A DNA stretch of 64,000 nt from Luscinia megarhynchos (GCA_034336665.1 JAPFBE010000002.1:12068906-12132905); one strand, 5' to 3'. Positions 27,261-39,388 are shown, counted from the stretch's first letter. Made by a program: numbers and translations. Notes: a model not told the origin generated them from the letters alone.

Positions 27261-28919
27261 TATAGGAGTGGCATAAACTCCTTTGCAGAGCCTGCCCTAT
27301 GGCCAAAGTTATTTTTCTTTACGCAAACAGAAAACTACAGTTTGGGAGTAATAAGATTCTTTAGCCCCCAGCACAAGAATGCTATACAACAGCTGGCTAA
27401 ATACAATTCCACACACAGGGCTGCCTTTGTAGGCTGGGAAACAAATAGTGGAAGGACCAGACGGGTGCCTTGCAGGGTAGCTCACCATGACTATTGGGAA
27501 ATCCCCTCATGCACATTTTAGTATGACATTATGGTCTATGGCTTTTAATAAAGGGGAAAAAAAGGAAAGGAAAAAATCCCGTTTTTCTCAATAGGCAGCT
27601 GCTAAAATCCATGCCAAGCTCTGCTAGCTGAGTGCAATGCTTGTTTTCCCTATTTCTGCTTTGTTCAGATATGGCCAAGCTGAGCTACCTACCAAATGAA
27701 ATGTGCCTGTCGTGTGACAAGCCTACCTGCTCTAAAACCACCCCAAGCATATTCTGAAATAAAAAATACACCCAGCTACATTTCACAGAAATCAATTGCC
27801 AAACATAAGTATTGCCTTTTCTCAGTATATGAAGAATCCTTTTCAATTAGAGGCTGATTTTGAAAATCTAAGGAAAAAAAAAATGGGAAAAAGAAAAAGA
27901 TGCAAGTATAACACTGAATACAAATGCTCAGTTGAGGATTTAGTCTTCTGATGACTGTGGTAGCCAGCTGGTCTAGAAGTCATCTGGGATGCATTTATTT
28001 TGATTAGATTGATCACATTTCTATTTACAGTATAGAATTTTTCACCATACTGAATACAGCTGTGTTTATAGAGATTTTAAGATGGAGAAAACGAAACCCC
28101 ATGGTTTCTCTCAGCACAGTGCATTGAAGACTCAGTGCTTCAAGGTGTTAAGCAGAAAGGATCTGCTTTCACATTTCTTAAAAGAATACTGCCTACCATC
28201 TGTTTTCACAAAGTGCCACCTCAGTCAGGAAATGGGTGTAGAGCTAGAGCTGAAAATACAAGCTGCAATCCAGTCTGACCCAGCAAACTGACAAACGTCC
28301 TCTGTAAATTGGTCAGAAATGTCCTTCTTTCATTTCTGCACATGTTCGCACACACACAAAAGCACGTACATACACAGATATACACACAGAGTGCGAGGCT
28401 GCTGTTTTCCCTGGGGATATTCCTGCAGCCACCTAGCTCATCAGTTCACTCCCTGACAACACCAGGAGTGCTCAAGCTACAATTTACAGTCCCTCTGTCC
28501 ATACGCTGCTTTGTTAATCAAGCCATCCTCTCTGCAGTGAGAATCCACAGAATCGGACAAACGGCACGTAGCGTTTCTTCTTCCCTTGCATTTGCATTCG
28601 CTCGCTCTCTCCTTCTCCCTTGGCTTTGCCTTAACAGGCAGATGCAACCGATACCTTATTTATCCATCTCCAGCACAACACTGAGGTGAAACCCGACTGC
28701 AGCACTGTGACTTCCCCATGTTAATCCTCTGGAGCAGCAGAGGCTGGATTCTTGTTGCTGATGCCCTTGTCGAGCACTGGATTACTTGACATAATATTTC
28801 TTTAAGCTTTCACCCAACCCTTTAGATTAACACCCTTCCTTTCTCCTCCCTCCCCCCTGCCACAGAAAACCCCAAAATCATCACATATTGCAACCCTTGG
28901 CTTCCAGAACCAATAAAAA
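27261..28919. other. Flank of CpG-rich region, no gene proven
   Basis: There is a short 35-codon frame with a good start context (CACCATGA, 27487-27594) and a 126-codon plus-strand frame at 28309-28689. Neither has recognisable content. Composition becomes CpG-richer from about 28,500. A 14-A run (28915-28928) marks the edge of the CpG-rich block. This could be promoter-proximal or 5'-untranslated sequence. Confidence 0.45.
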
Positions 28920-29480
28920 AAAAAAAAATCCGCGGCTCCATCGCTCTTCTTCCTTAGCAATGTGCAGATGAGAGAGTTTCGAGCCAGCCAAGCCAGGGCG
29001 AAGCGCAGGCAGCCAGACTGCAGCAGCCCCAGCAGCAGCAGAAAGAGCAGCAGCTGCCCAGGTAAATGGAGGGAAAAGCAGGTTCTGTCGAAAGCGGTGC
29101 AGCAGCCTAGCTGGGAGGAAAGACGGTCTTGCTTCTTCCGAACGGCGCAGCTTTATGCCTGCAGGAACGGAGAAAAGGGAAGACCCAGAATTAAAAATAA
29201 AAGCCGAAACAGTTAAGAAGAAACAGTAACTATAACAAATTGTCGTAACTTTATTTTTCTGGGCTTTCGGGCTTCCCTGCGAGGCTGCCTCTTTTCCTTT
29301 CCCTCCCCAAAGTATCCTATGTTGCTGGATGCTACTGTCCAAGAGTGCAGAGTCACAAAGGCTCACTCTCCAAAGCGCAGTGAGACCAGCATCACATGAG
29401 AAACCACATGACGCACCCAAATCGGATGCTGATGTGGTCCAGTATTTCACTCGCAGAGGGGGGGAAATATCTCGACCGAA
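28920..29480. promoter_or_regulatory. CpG-rich block, possible promoter/first exon
   Basis: By eye there are about two dozen CpGs in 560 bases at roughly 50% GC. That is near the level expected without CpG depletion and far above the surrounding DNA. On the plus strand a strong splice-donor consensus, CAG|GTAAAT, sits at 29061|29062, after a run of CAG repeats (29021-29053) and an in-frame ATG at 28962. A non-coding or short coding first exon ending at 29061 is therefore possible. On the minus strand a 189-codon frame (28881-29450) runs through, but it contains poly-phenylalanine and alanine runs and no domain. I cannot name a gene, and transcription direction is undecided. Confidence 0.5.
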
Positions 29481-30760
29481 ACCTGCCCCTCTCTAGTGGT
29501 TAGAATGAATTTGCCTTTAAAAAAAAAGGCAGCAGCCCAAAATATAAATATCTCCATATCTATCCATCTTCAATGCCAATGCTTCAGGATGCAGGAGAAT
29601 GCTGTTCCACAGACACTAGCTGGATGGCAGCAATATTACTTCCAGGCTACGTTATTCTAAACTGATTGCACTTAAGTGAATTCCTGAAAAGCATACTCTA
29701 TGTCTCCCTAACATGAACAGACTGAGAAAACCATCTCCATTATCGTTCCCTGCAATCTGTATCCAAACCTGCACTCTGAATAATTTATTTGAGACTAATA
29801 AGCTGTTTTCCAGGACTACTCCTTTTCCCACTCAGCCCTACACTCCACGAGCGACTACAGCAAGAAACACAGAGGCATTCACCATTTCCTTAACCGGTAA
29901 TTTTAGTAAATGCACTGTCCACAAAATAATCAGGAAAAAATGAGCAGAAGAGTTTTTCCTCTCTCTCGAGTATGGACACGACAGGGCTCTCTCTGGTTTG
30001 CGTACGGTGGCAACCTTTTCCTCGCATTGATGACTCAAAAGCTTTCAGTCCAAGCCAAGAAGCAAACATTCTTGCCTGTCAATTCCAGCAGAGGTGTTGT
30101 GGCACCCTGTTTAACGCAGAAACATCTGGGCACTTCTGGCAGCCCCCGAACGAGAGCGTGCAGCTCCGCAATGCTGTTTACTGCCAGGGCACCAAGCAGT
30201 TAACATCCTTGGCTGCTTTGCCATCTTGCCTATAGGAGCATGGAACCGAGGGACTGGTTCGCTCGAGGAACAAAAGCAGAAAAGCTGACCTTGATGATCG
30301 ATGGAATTGCTGCTCACAAAGTTATCATCCAACAAACAGTCAGCGGTTTGTAGCTCGTTTTATGCCTAACATTTGTTCAAGTGACAGAGCAGGTGGCACA
30401 GAGTCTTCCATCCCCTTTGTTTGCAAAATCTGGGCACCACCTCGCAACGCTGCGCTCCCTGGCTCTTTACACTGAAACTGTACACGGTGTCGGGGAAATA
30501 TAGGCAGAGAGCTGCCGTGAATCCGCACAGCTGCTTTGCACAGGATCCCATTGCAATCTCTGAAGTTACATAATGGAGATGAAGCACAGAATTCCCCCAG
30601 AAGAGACGTGCTTAACCCTTACACAGTGAAGTGCAATCGGAGCAAAACCCAAGTGCTCTTTTGTGCTGATTTCAACCTTCCCAACTGTTCACGCAATAGC
30701 AGATTGCAAAAAATTTGCACAAGGCAGTTGTAGCTTGTTCTCATTGGCTCCTCTCAGAAA
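29481..30760. promoter_or_regulatory. CpG-enriched flank of putative promoter
   Basis: About 27 further CpGs are spread over 29,820-30,520, and an inverted CCAAT box (ATTGG, 30743-30747) lies near the far edge. Many short opposite-strand frames overlap here, as expected in GC-richer non-coding DNA, and none is longer than 97 codons. It probably belongs to the same open-chromatin region as 28.9-29.5 kb. This is inference from composition. Confidence 0.4.
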
Positions 30761-31870
30761 GAGGTTTTGCAATGGGCTGCACCTAGGAGTTGCCTAAATT
30801 CCATGTAAAATCCAGTAGTAGCATTCAGCCTCAGCAGTGCTGCAAGTGCTCAGGAGAGGTGCAAGGCTGCATGTGCAGAAATGTACATCTGAGGGTATTG
30901 TCACCTGTGGGGTTAATAATTTCAGTACTGGCAAATCCTTGATGGAAAACAGTAGAAGTATACCCAAAATCTGACTGTAGCTAATCAATGTAACACTGTA
31001 CTTTCAGGTGCAATGTCCGATAATACGGAGAATCCAGATTATGGATTCCTATCTCAGTCCAAAATATAAACATTACTGAGGCAAGAACTGAGTGCAGCAA
31101 ACTATATATCTTCAGGGCTTTGGATTACAAGATGAGAGGTGCTGTCCTGGTGATCAGCCCTATTGTTTTTAACCTACAACAATTATAACAGCATTATAGT
31201 GGTTCTGAGTGACTTCTAGTCTATTCTCATCTGTTTCTAAGACAGAGCTGCAACAGTTTGTGACTCTGCGAGTCTATGATCTTTCCCACTTGATACCAGT
31301 AGCTCATTTATCTGTTCTGACTTACATTGGAAGGGTCATCTGGAGGTAACTTAGTGAAACTCCTGGATATCATCAACACTACATCAGGTCAGATGCAACT
31401 TCATTCTGAAAACTCTCAGAGGTGGAGATTTCATAACCTCTTCCAGTGCTGACCCTCCTTCCTGGGAAAATAAATGTGCAGGAAATAAATGTTCATTCTG
31501 TATTTCTTATAGAGGCAGCCTTCACTGCACTGCTGAATAGCATACCTTTTCCTAGGTCTTCCACTGAAAACACAAGAAAGGTGGCAAGGAATGAAGGGGC
31601 TTTTCATAAAAATTTAACTAACTTCAGCTCAAAATAGTAACATCTCCAAATTTTTTCCACACAATTATCATTTAATGTCCAGATGCTTCCATTTCAACTA
31701 TTAACCAAAGCACTAAAATGCTAGTGACCACCATGATAACAATTCCAGTGTTCCGCCAGGTGTTACCATGAGAAACAGGAGAAAACCCATAGATCCCTTG
31801 CATTTGAAACCTAAACTACACCCAGAAATCAGTTTTAGGGCTGAACCAACACGGTGCCTGGAGGATGTCG
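30761..31870. other. Single-copy DNA, no gene seen
   Basis: CpG density falls back to background after about 30,760. Only short frames occur, and I recognised no repeat. Confidence 0.6.
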
Positions 31871-31946
31871 GTTTATTCAGAATAAACTAGACACATTTTT
31901 CAATTTAGAAAGACTTGGATTTATAGATACTAGAGTATCTATAAAT
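31871..31946. repeat. Pair of palindromes
   Basis: The first palindrome is GTTTATTC-A-GAATAAAC (31871-31887), with exact 8-bp arms around a single base. The second has 13-bp arms, ATTTATAGATACT (31919-31931) and AGTATCTATAAAT (31934-31946), exact reverse complements separated only by AG. It is thus a 28-bp near-perfect palindrome. Both are single-copy as far as I can see. Confidence 0.9.
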
Positions 31947-34900
31947 ATATATCCACAATCTTGTGGAAAAACTCCTATGCAAGTACACAATGTATGCACC
32001 TTTAAGGAAAATCCAGGGATATGCAGTCATGTAAGGCGTCAATGAAGAGGGAGGAAGGAGAAGAGTCAAGAATTGCAAAGAGAAAGACCAGTCATAATTC
32101 CATCAGAAATGTGAAAACGTTTAGATTAAGAAAGGCTCTATGTGAGAGACAGCCTTATGCACGTAGTGCTTGGAAATCTAATTCTTATACTTCAGATAAA
32201 CTCCCCAATAAGTGCTTTGTTAACAGCATGGATAATGACCTTTCTTCCCTCTTCAAATCCCTAACATAGGTACTTTACTCTGTTAGATGTTGTTGGCTCT
32301 CAAAGTAATTCAGTAGCAGGCTCTAAATTACCTGTCTAACATGACTATCTCAGTTTAGCTCCAGAGCATATTTTCTCCCCTCCAGAGAATGGAGAACTCA
32401 GAAGCTGTCCAAACAGAACAGCTGAGGGTACAAGTAAGAATTTTGAGTAGAGATCATTACTGCTTGTGTTCACATGAAAGCTTTGGGGCTGAAACACATG
32501 GAAAGAGCTGGGATTGTTTTGGATGCTGCCTTGACAAGTCATCAACAAAAATTTCCCCAGGACCAATTTGGTGCCAGGATTTGAAGACCAGTTCTCAAAT
32601 GTTTGATCACAAATCCTGTTCCATATTAGTGCAGCTTTCTGCTGTCTTAGGGATACATGAGCTATGCTGGATTTGATGTAACTGTCCACAGAGGACAGGC
32701 TTCAGAGCAAAGATTCAGCAGCTGAGTAGACTCTAGATGAACATGAAGAATCAGACCAATATACAGAGAGCCCCCAAAAAGCTTAATTCATGAGAGCTTA
32801 AAGGCTACTGAATTTTGTGAAGCAATTTTCAGAAGCTGTTAAACCAAATACTTCTTTGTATGGCTAATTTTTTGCTTGGTACAGTACTCCAATGCAACAT
32901 GGATCCCTACAAGTGTGAGGTAAAACACTTCAGTGAAAACAAAACTTTGATTTTGGAAAAAGAAACCTTTAAGGTGTCAGCTTTTCCTTTTGGGAAGAGT
33001 TCCAGTTTGGTACTTAGTTCCTGAAGCCAAAGGAAGCAGAACATCACCTTGGTTAATCATAGCACAGACACTGCAGAGACCGGGCAGAAAAAACAGAGTC
33101 AGCAATAAATTTAAGTTTTCCTTATTATACTCAAAATCTACCATCCCTGAGTAGCACTGAACAGTGCCACCTAGGAAGTAGGAACTGAAAAATAACAGAA
33201 TCTTGGAGAAATACTATGTTTTCAATTAGAGTAGAATGCTGCTAGCACACTTATGTGTTTCAGTAAAATGTGGAGTTGCTCATTTGATGGGAACATATAA
33301 TCACAAGGAATGGTCCAGTTGAATACTTGATGGTTCTCAGCAAGAATCAGGCTTTAGGGTTCTATTTCCAATGACCTTTCTCTCTGTAATCTGCAGATGG
33401 AGAAAGGATTATCATTAGGCTTGAGGTTTCAACCCTAAAGCCAGGCAAAACTTGACGTTTCACTGAACTCAAAACCTCAAAGTGAACCTCAAGCGTGCAA
33501 ACCTTATGGACTCAAATCAAAACAAACACATGTCAGCGAGCAAAAACCACAGAGCTGCACATGGGTCTGAGCACTGGGCCATGCTGGCTACTGGCCAGGG
33601 CATGAGGAGCCCTATGCATCAAACAGAATACCAGCAGAAGTTTAGTGGCCACAGGGTATGGCTAGACACACTGCCGTAGTTTAGAGACACTTAGGTCAAT
33701 GTCATCTGAGAGATCAAGTCCCAAAAGCATTTTATCTACATTGTACGTCTTCAGTGAGGTAAGACATCTTCTGAGGAGTTTTGTGTGATTACAGATGAGT
33801 CCTTTGCTGCTTTGATGGGCTGCTACAAGGCCATTTTCTGGCATCTCCTTGCTAAGCTGTAGGGTGCCTGGAATGGAGATCTAACTACTTTCTCATTAAA
33901 AAAAGACATAGCTTAGTTTTCCAAACTGTTAAAAAATAACCACGAGTCCACCTTTTTTTAGCAGAATTTTCAGTAAAATACTCTGCCTGGACCATCTAAG
34001 TGAATGCATGTGAAAAAATAGGGAAATGGTAGTTCTGTACTTTCAGCAAAGAGATGCTCATGACAAGAAACTGGTAAAGTAGCACTGTTATGCACTTTTC
34101 TCTTGCACTCATCTGAAACCAAAACAATTAATTGGAATTTACTGACTGTTCAATACTACTCTTGGAAAAATTTCCCAAGTTAATTCAATTTTCTATGGAT
34201 GTGTGATGGACAGTTTATTGCAATTACCCTCTCAAAGCTTCAGGTATTTCCACATTGGCCACACATGCTTGTATTGGCCTTTAATCATATTTGAGAACCT
34301 GTTTCCAGTGTGAGTACAAATGCTATCTTTAAAATTTGAGTGATGTTTTCTCTATATTCACCTCTGCTTGATTGTTGTATGCTAGAAAATGCCTTCATAT
34401 TTTAAAAGACTGAGGCTACATAACTTAAGCCTTGTCCTGTTGGAACTCTGCAAACTGTGTAAGAAAGAACACTTCAGCAGTAGTCCTGGATAGAGCAGAA
34501 ATAGGGCAATTAACTGAGCAGAATGTGAAACATTGATGTAAATGCAACCAAATGCTAAACAACACAGAAAACATACAAATTTCTCTGCATTTGTTAAAGT
34601 TTCCTAAGGTTAATATTTTCATTATTCTTCTAACTTACTGAAAAACAGTTTCTAACAGGTGAGTTAGTCCTGGGGCCAAACTCTTACAGTTAAAAAGCAA
34701 CTGGCATAATGTATGTGCCAGTGTAAAACATGCTGGGACATAGGTTAATATAGAGGACTGCAACTATTGTAATGATATAAAAATAAAACAACACTTGAAG
34801 AAAGTATTTGGAAGCATGTGTTAAAATGTACAGCTTGTAGTAAAATAGGAATACTTCACGAACTCGCTTGTCATTGAATTTCCAGTGATCTTACAATTCC

Positions 34901-35244
34901 CTTTTATTTTCTTGAAAGTGTGAAATAACACATTTATGACATAATTTTGGAATATTTAATTGCAACAAAATACATCACTTAAGCTAGATTACCAAAGACA
35001 TGATTACTAAACTGTGTCATACATCTTCCATTAGATTTGCATTAATTCTTGATTTTGACTCAAAAACTCAACTGTTCTTTGTTAGATAAACCAGCACTTC
35101 AAGAATTGAATGTAATCTGAAGACAAAAGTTCCTCATTCAAATACCCCCATTTCCTTTAAAAGTCTTATAGTCATTAGTATTGGGTTAATGAGCTAGGAG
35201 AAGTGATGCAAATTTCAAGAAAGAGGAAGTTGTGCAGTCTATCA
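31947..35244. other. Single-copy DNA, no gene seen
   Basis: Opposite-strand frames of 114 and 95 codons at 32,345-32,689 mirror one another and show no recognisable content. No transposon or RNA gene was recognised. Confidence 0.6.
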
Positions 35245-35438
35245 GTTCTCACTGTGAGGGTGGTGAGGCACTGGGACAGGTTGCCCAGAGAAGCTGTGGA
35301 TGCCCCATCCCTGGAAATGTTCAAGGCCAGGTTGGATGGGATTTGAGTGACCCAGTCTAGTCAAGGGTGTCCTTGCCCGTGGCACAAGGAATCTTTAAGA
35401 TGCTTCCAACCCAAACCATTCAATGATTCTGTGATTCA
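35245..35438 (+). mobile_element. CR1 LINE 3' end, plus strand
   Basis: This is the classic CR1 3' tail in sense orientation. It has the landmark phrases for 'gtgaggcactgg', 'ttgcccagagaagctgtgga' and 'aggccaggttggatggg', and ends in the short ATTCTGTG-type terminal repeat (about 35,424-35,438). Only the last 190 bases remain, so nearly all of the element was lost on insertion. The 5' boundary is approximate. It lies only about 200 bp before the solo LTR. Confidence 0.95.
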
Positions 35439-35590
35439 TACAAACCAGCCTACAAACCCTAATGTGTTTTACCTGCCTGTGTGATGAAGAGCTTACGTAG
35501 AGATCAGAGTTGCCCATACAATACCTACAAGTCCATGAACTTCTCAATCAATTAATATCATAACTATAAAAAAAATTTAATAACCAGTTT

Positions 35591-35616
35591 TGGAGGCAGG
35601 GGAAGGGTGGGGGGTA
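35591..35616 (+). other. G-rich stretch beside the LTR
   Basis: GGGG-AA-GGG-T-GGGGGG, preceded by two GG pairs, sits just before the LTR target site. It has three long G-runs rather than four properly separated ones. It is therefore an imperfect quadruplex candidate, weaker than the one at 16.25 kb. Confidence 0.5.
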
Positions 35617-35630
35617 ATTCTAAATTTTAT

Positions 35631-35635
35631 GCTCC
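35631..35635. repeat. LTR target-site duplication, left copy
   Basis: GCTCC directly precedes the LTR terminus TGTCC and matches the copy at 36355-36359 exactly. Confidence 0.9.
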
Positions 35636-36354
35636 TGTCCTGGTTTGAAGGACAGGTATCTGCCAATAAAGGCAGAAGCTTCTCTTTGAGATGGAGAATG
35701 TAAACCCCCTCCCTCCAAATTATTATTTTAATTTTGAAATTAAGGGGCTCTCAGGCAAAGATACAGGAATTAGAAATAACAGTTCTTTACTAGGAAAATT
35801 AAAATAGAAATACAGTATTACAAAGAACAGTCCCAAAACACTGACAGAGTCAGAATACAGCCTGACACCCTGTGTCAGTCAGGGTGTTGGTAGCAGTCCC
35901 ATTAAATGGTGGCTGCATCCTCCTGCAGTGGCAGATGTGGTTCAGCTGGAGCAGTGCTCCTGTAGAAGGTGCAGTTTTCCTCTGAAGGTCCAGGGATGAT
36001 GTGGAAAGGTCTGGTTTTCCTCTGAAATCCAGTGGAAAGAAGGTACCTTGTTGTTCAAAATCTCAGTTTTTCTCTAGGTAGGAAAGGCTTGGCTCCTCCC
36101 CCTGGCTGGAGCATCTCCCAGTGGGATGATGTAATTTTATCAGTCACACAGTGGGACTCAATGGCCCAGCAGCAGATGATGTCTTCCTGGAGGGACGATG
36201 GGCTGTGGAAAAGATAAAGATTACTGCACCAGCTGGTTTTAAAGATGGCCCATTAGCAGATAATATGTGCCACGGAGATAAGGAAATCACTACCCCACCC
36301 AGCTTCAAGAAATGGTGATAGAATACACATTTCTGGTCACATCAACCCAACACA
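35636..36354 (-). mobile_element. Solo LTR of an endogenous retrovirus
   Basis: The 719-bp element begins TG and ends CA and is flanked by perfect 5-bp duplications, the signature of retroviral integration. No internal gag, pol or env sequence lies beside it, so it is a solo LTR left by recombination between the two LTRs of a provirus. I read the sense strand as minus: there, the element opens TGTGTTGGGTTGATGTGACC, has a TATA-like ATAAAA (plus 36135-36140) and a polyadenylation-like AGTAAA (plus 35786-35791). The sequence resembles an abundant songbird LTR family. The 5-bp duplication fits an ERVL-type (class III) or some class II elements. An imperfect internal repeat with period 40 carries GTTTTCCTCTGAA at 35974 and 36014. 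Intact ends and duplications suggest fairly recent insertion. Confidence 0.93.
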
Positions 36355-36359
36355 GCTCC
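36355..36359. repeat. LTR target-site duplication, right copy
   Basis: GCTCC directly follows the LTR terminus ACACA and matches the left copy without mismatch. Confidence 0.9.
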
Positions 36360-36848
36360 TAATGGAAAAACACACAGAAAACATTACAACCAAATCCTTA
36401 GTGAAACTGCAGACAAGGCAGTTAATATTTGGTCTTGGGCAAAAGACTGGTTTCCTTTCCTTGGCTGCCCAGTTTTAGATGGGTATTTTACATCAAACAC
36501 ACATTAAAAGTTCAAAGTGGAAGAGCTATGTTTTTTCACCTGTGGGTGGTTTCAACTTAGACTTCAGCATTACTGTCAGGAAGTCAGTTTTTCCATGCTT
36601 GTTACTGTAAACAAAGATTGTATGGCACATCTCCAAAAGTGATAGAAGGTCAAGGACCAAACTGCGAGTGCGACAGGCTGCTTCCAGAAACCAAAAGCAT
36701 AACACTGAAGTGAGAATCACCACACATTCAAACCCTGGTTGATGCTCTCGTCACTCAGCTGTTTGGGCAGCACAACGAATACATGCAAACATAACCTCAC
36801 ATACTGTTTTTTAATACATATATCTGCATTAATATATAAACTTTGTCT

Positions 36849-36880
36849 ATAAATATATATATGTTTTCATATATATTTAT
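36849..36880. repeat. AT-rich hairpin-forming stretch
   Basis: ATAAATATATAT (36849-36860) and its exact complement ATATATATTTAT (36869-36880) flank 8 bases, with a further 9-bp inner pairing possible around TTTT. It lies in an 80-bp run of almost pure A and T, about 500 bp beyond the LTR. Confidence 0.7.
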
Positions 36881-39388
36881 ACATACAATAGATACATAAA
36901 TATATGTAAGTGAAATGTGTGTACCTGGCTGAAATGGTGGGTAAAGATTAGGGAGAAGAGCCAGTAGCATCGTTTAATATTAACATTGTCTCCCACTAAC
37001 TTTCTAACAGCTACTTTTGACTCTATCAAGCCTCATTCCCATCTCTACTTGGTTTTATTTTTGCCTCATTTTGTAAATGTAGAATGAAATAGTATTAGAA
37101 ATTCCTGAGTCCTTCTCCTCAAACCATACCATTTCTATTGATATTTTCATTGTAAAATATTACTACTTCCAAGAATTGCTGCCAGAATTTTTAACTTTAC
37201 AACCATATATTTTGTTCATTGTGTTGTTGCTTTTTGCTTCTCCTCAGGTTTGAACTCAAATTGCTAATGTTATAATTTCTTCTTTTTTCTAGCATCTGAA
37301 CTTCTAAATATTATAGTGGACATAATTTACCCCCTTCTGCCCTTGTGTGAGGGCAGAATGATTTATAACATTACTTAATTACACACAGGTTCTATATGTT
37401 TATTTTCATGTTCAGGCCCCCAAGCTGAGGTTCTGCAGATGAGTATTTACAACCACAACTGAAACCTGTAGAAATTGAATTGTTAATACCACATAATGAA
37501 TCCCAAACTGAACACTCTAAACAGGTGGAAACTCTGAACAAATGTCCACATTACTGAGAAACAATTTCTCTGCTGGTGTTTGTCACATTTAAGTATTTGT
37601 GCCCCAAACCTTATAAAGGTTCTTCTAACTTAACTGTGTTTGCAATATCATAAATGGTATAATTTAAGGCATTATTTGAGACACAGAAGTAGCTGGAGGT
37701 GTATTTCTGTTGACCTGCAAACCTTAATCTTTTGATTACCTTTACAAGTGTTTGCACCCCATCTCATCTACTACTGCACTAACCAAGCAGTATTCATGAC
37801 AGAACTACAGACTCCTGGCAGGGGCATGGGGGAAAAAAATAAAAGCAAAGTACAGTAAAGCTTAGGAAAGAAGGTGAGAAGCCTGATTATTATCAGAAAT
37901 TATGACAGTCCAAAAAACAAACTGAAGAAAAGCAAATTTATTCAAAAGCCCTAAAATTAGAACTATTTAGGCTCATGTAGTAAGTCTTTGCTTACATTCT
38001 ACTGCCCTCAGTATGACAGAAGCACATATTCCCTGGTCTTTGCTGGGAAAGACTCTTTCCTGAGTCAGGACTACAGAAATTATTCTGACTGGACTATATA
38101 AAAACATCAGAGGAATGTTTTCAATTTTTGGACTGGAGATGTGTTTAACTGCATGCAAATTGTGAAAAACTTTAAAGAGCTCTAAAAATAATTATGGCCA
38201 ACAGGTTGAATGGTTCCTGGACCCCAAGAAGTCATTTGAAAATGTCTCTGCACTCAACTGCCATTTAAAAGTTCCTCTGACTCGAACAATCATTACAAGA
38301 TTCAGCTTCGGAATATTTGTTTTTGCTCATCATTAGCATCCCATCCTATGCTTTCAAGCATTTCAAAATAACTCAAAACAAAACCTGTTGGCAGTGAAAC
38401 ATGATCTATGAAAACTATGAAAATATTACTATTCATCAGATTTGGATCCAACAAAAAGGTGGTGCTCCACTGCTATTTGTAAGTATTATAATGTTAAATA
38501 TTTATTGTTAAAGACATTTTAACCAACCTAACAGTTTACTGTTAAGTTAATCGATAAATGAAGTTGACATCCACCCATGTTATGAGCCCATATATCTTTT
38601 ATGGCTAATGAAGGCCAACCCTCCTCCAATTTGGCAAACAGGAATTCCTTTGTATATACAAATTCTTTTACCTCTGTGCATGCCAAAATAACCTTCACCT
38701 GTAAGCTTACAGTTGCACTAACAAGGTCTATGACCACTGCTAATGAACTTGCTCTGGATAAGCCTGAACAAGACTCAGAATGAAATGAAAACAACATAAA
38801 GCACCTCAGTGTAGCCTTTGCTTTATTTATTTCTAGTGTCAATGATTGTCTAATTGGCAAAAATCCTAAATTACATCTTTCTGCCCTCAACCTGCTGAGG
38901 ATCATCTCCATGAAGGGGTGTTTTTTTCTCCTAAACTATGCCTTCTTAATCCAACTATCTTTACCCCATTACCTAAATTAAAGACACCTATTTCTGGGTG
39001 TACTTCTCCAACAAAGCATACTCAATTAACCTGCTGCCTTTGTCCTACTTAAATCAACACAAAACTTTTCCAGACTTGAATGGATTTGAATTTCACATAA
39101 GGTACTAAAACATCTTGATATGTGTAATGCTACAGCCTTTTCATTTATCCTGAGAGTGCTTGCAAAACTGCTGATGCACTCTGTGCAAACCCAATTTCTT
39201 TTGAGAGAAAAATACTATCTTTTTTTCAGCTTTTTGGACATGAAAGGGCATTTGCCTGCAACATGAAAATATTTTCCAAATATTAAATTCTTGACAGAGT
39301 TACCAGTCAGACAGGAGACAGACTAGTCTCAAAATGAGTAACAATGATACATTCTTTACTTTTCTAGAATTACATTTTCAAAGCACTT

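Noticed and set aside
28881..29450. 189-codon minus-strand frame through the CpG-rich block
   Set aside because: It contains poly-phenylalanine from a poly-A tract and alanine runs from CAG repeats, and no recognisable domain. High GC lowers stop-codon frequency.
35591..35616. Second G-quadruplex candidate beside the LTR
   Set aside because: Only three properly separated G-runs. It does not meet the four-run rule, so it is kept as a G-rich stretch only.
38528..38911. 127-codon minus-strand frame
   Set aside because: Unremarkable composition and no motif. Consistent with chance.
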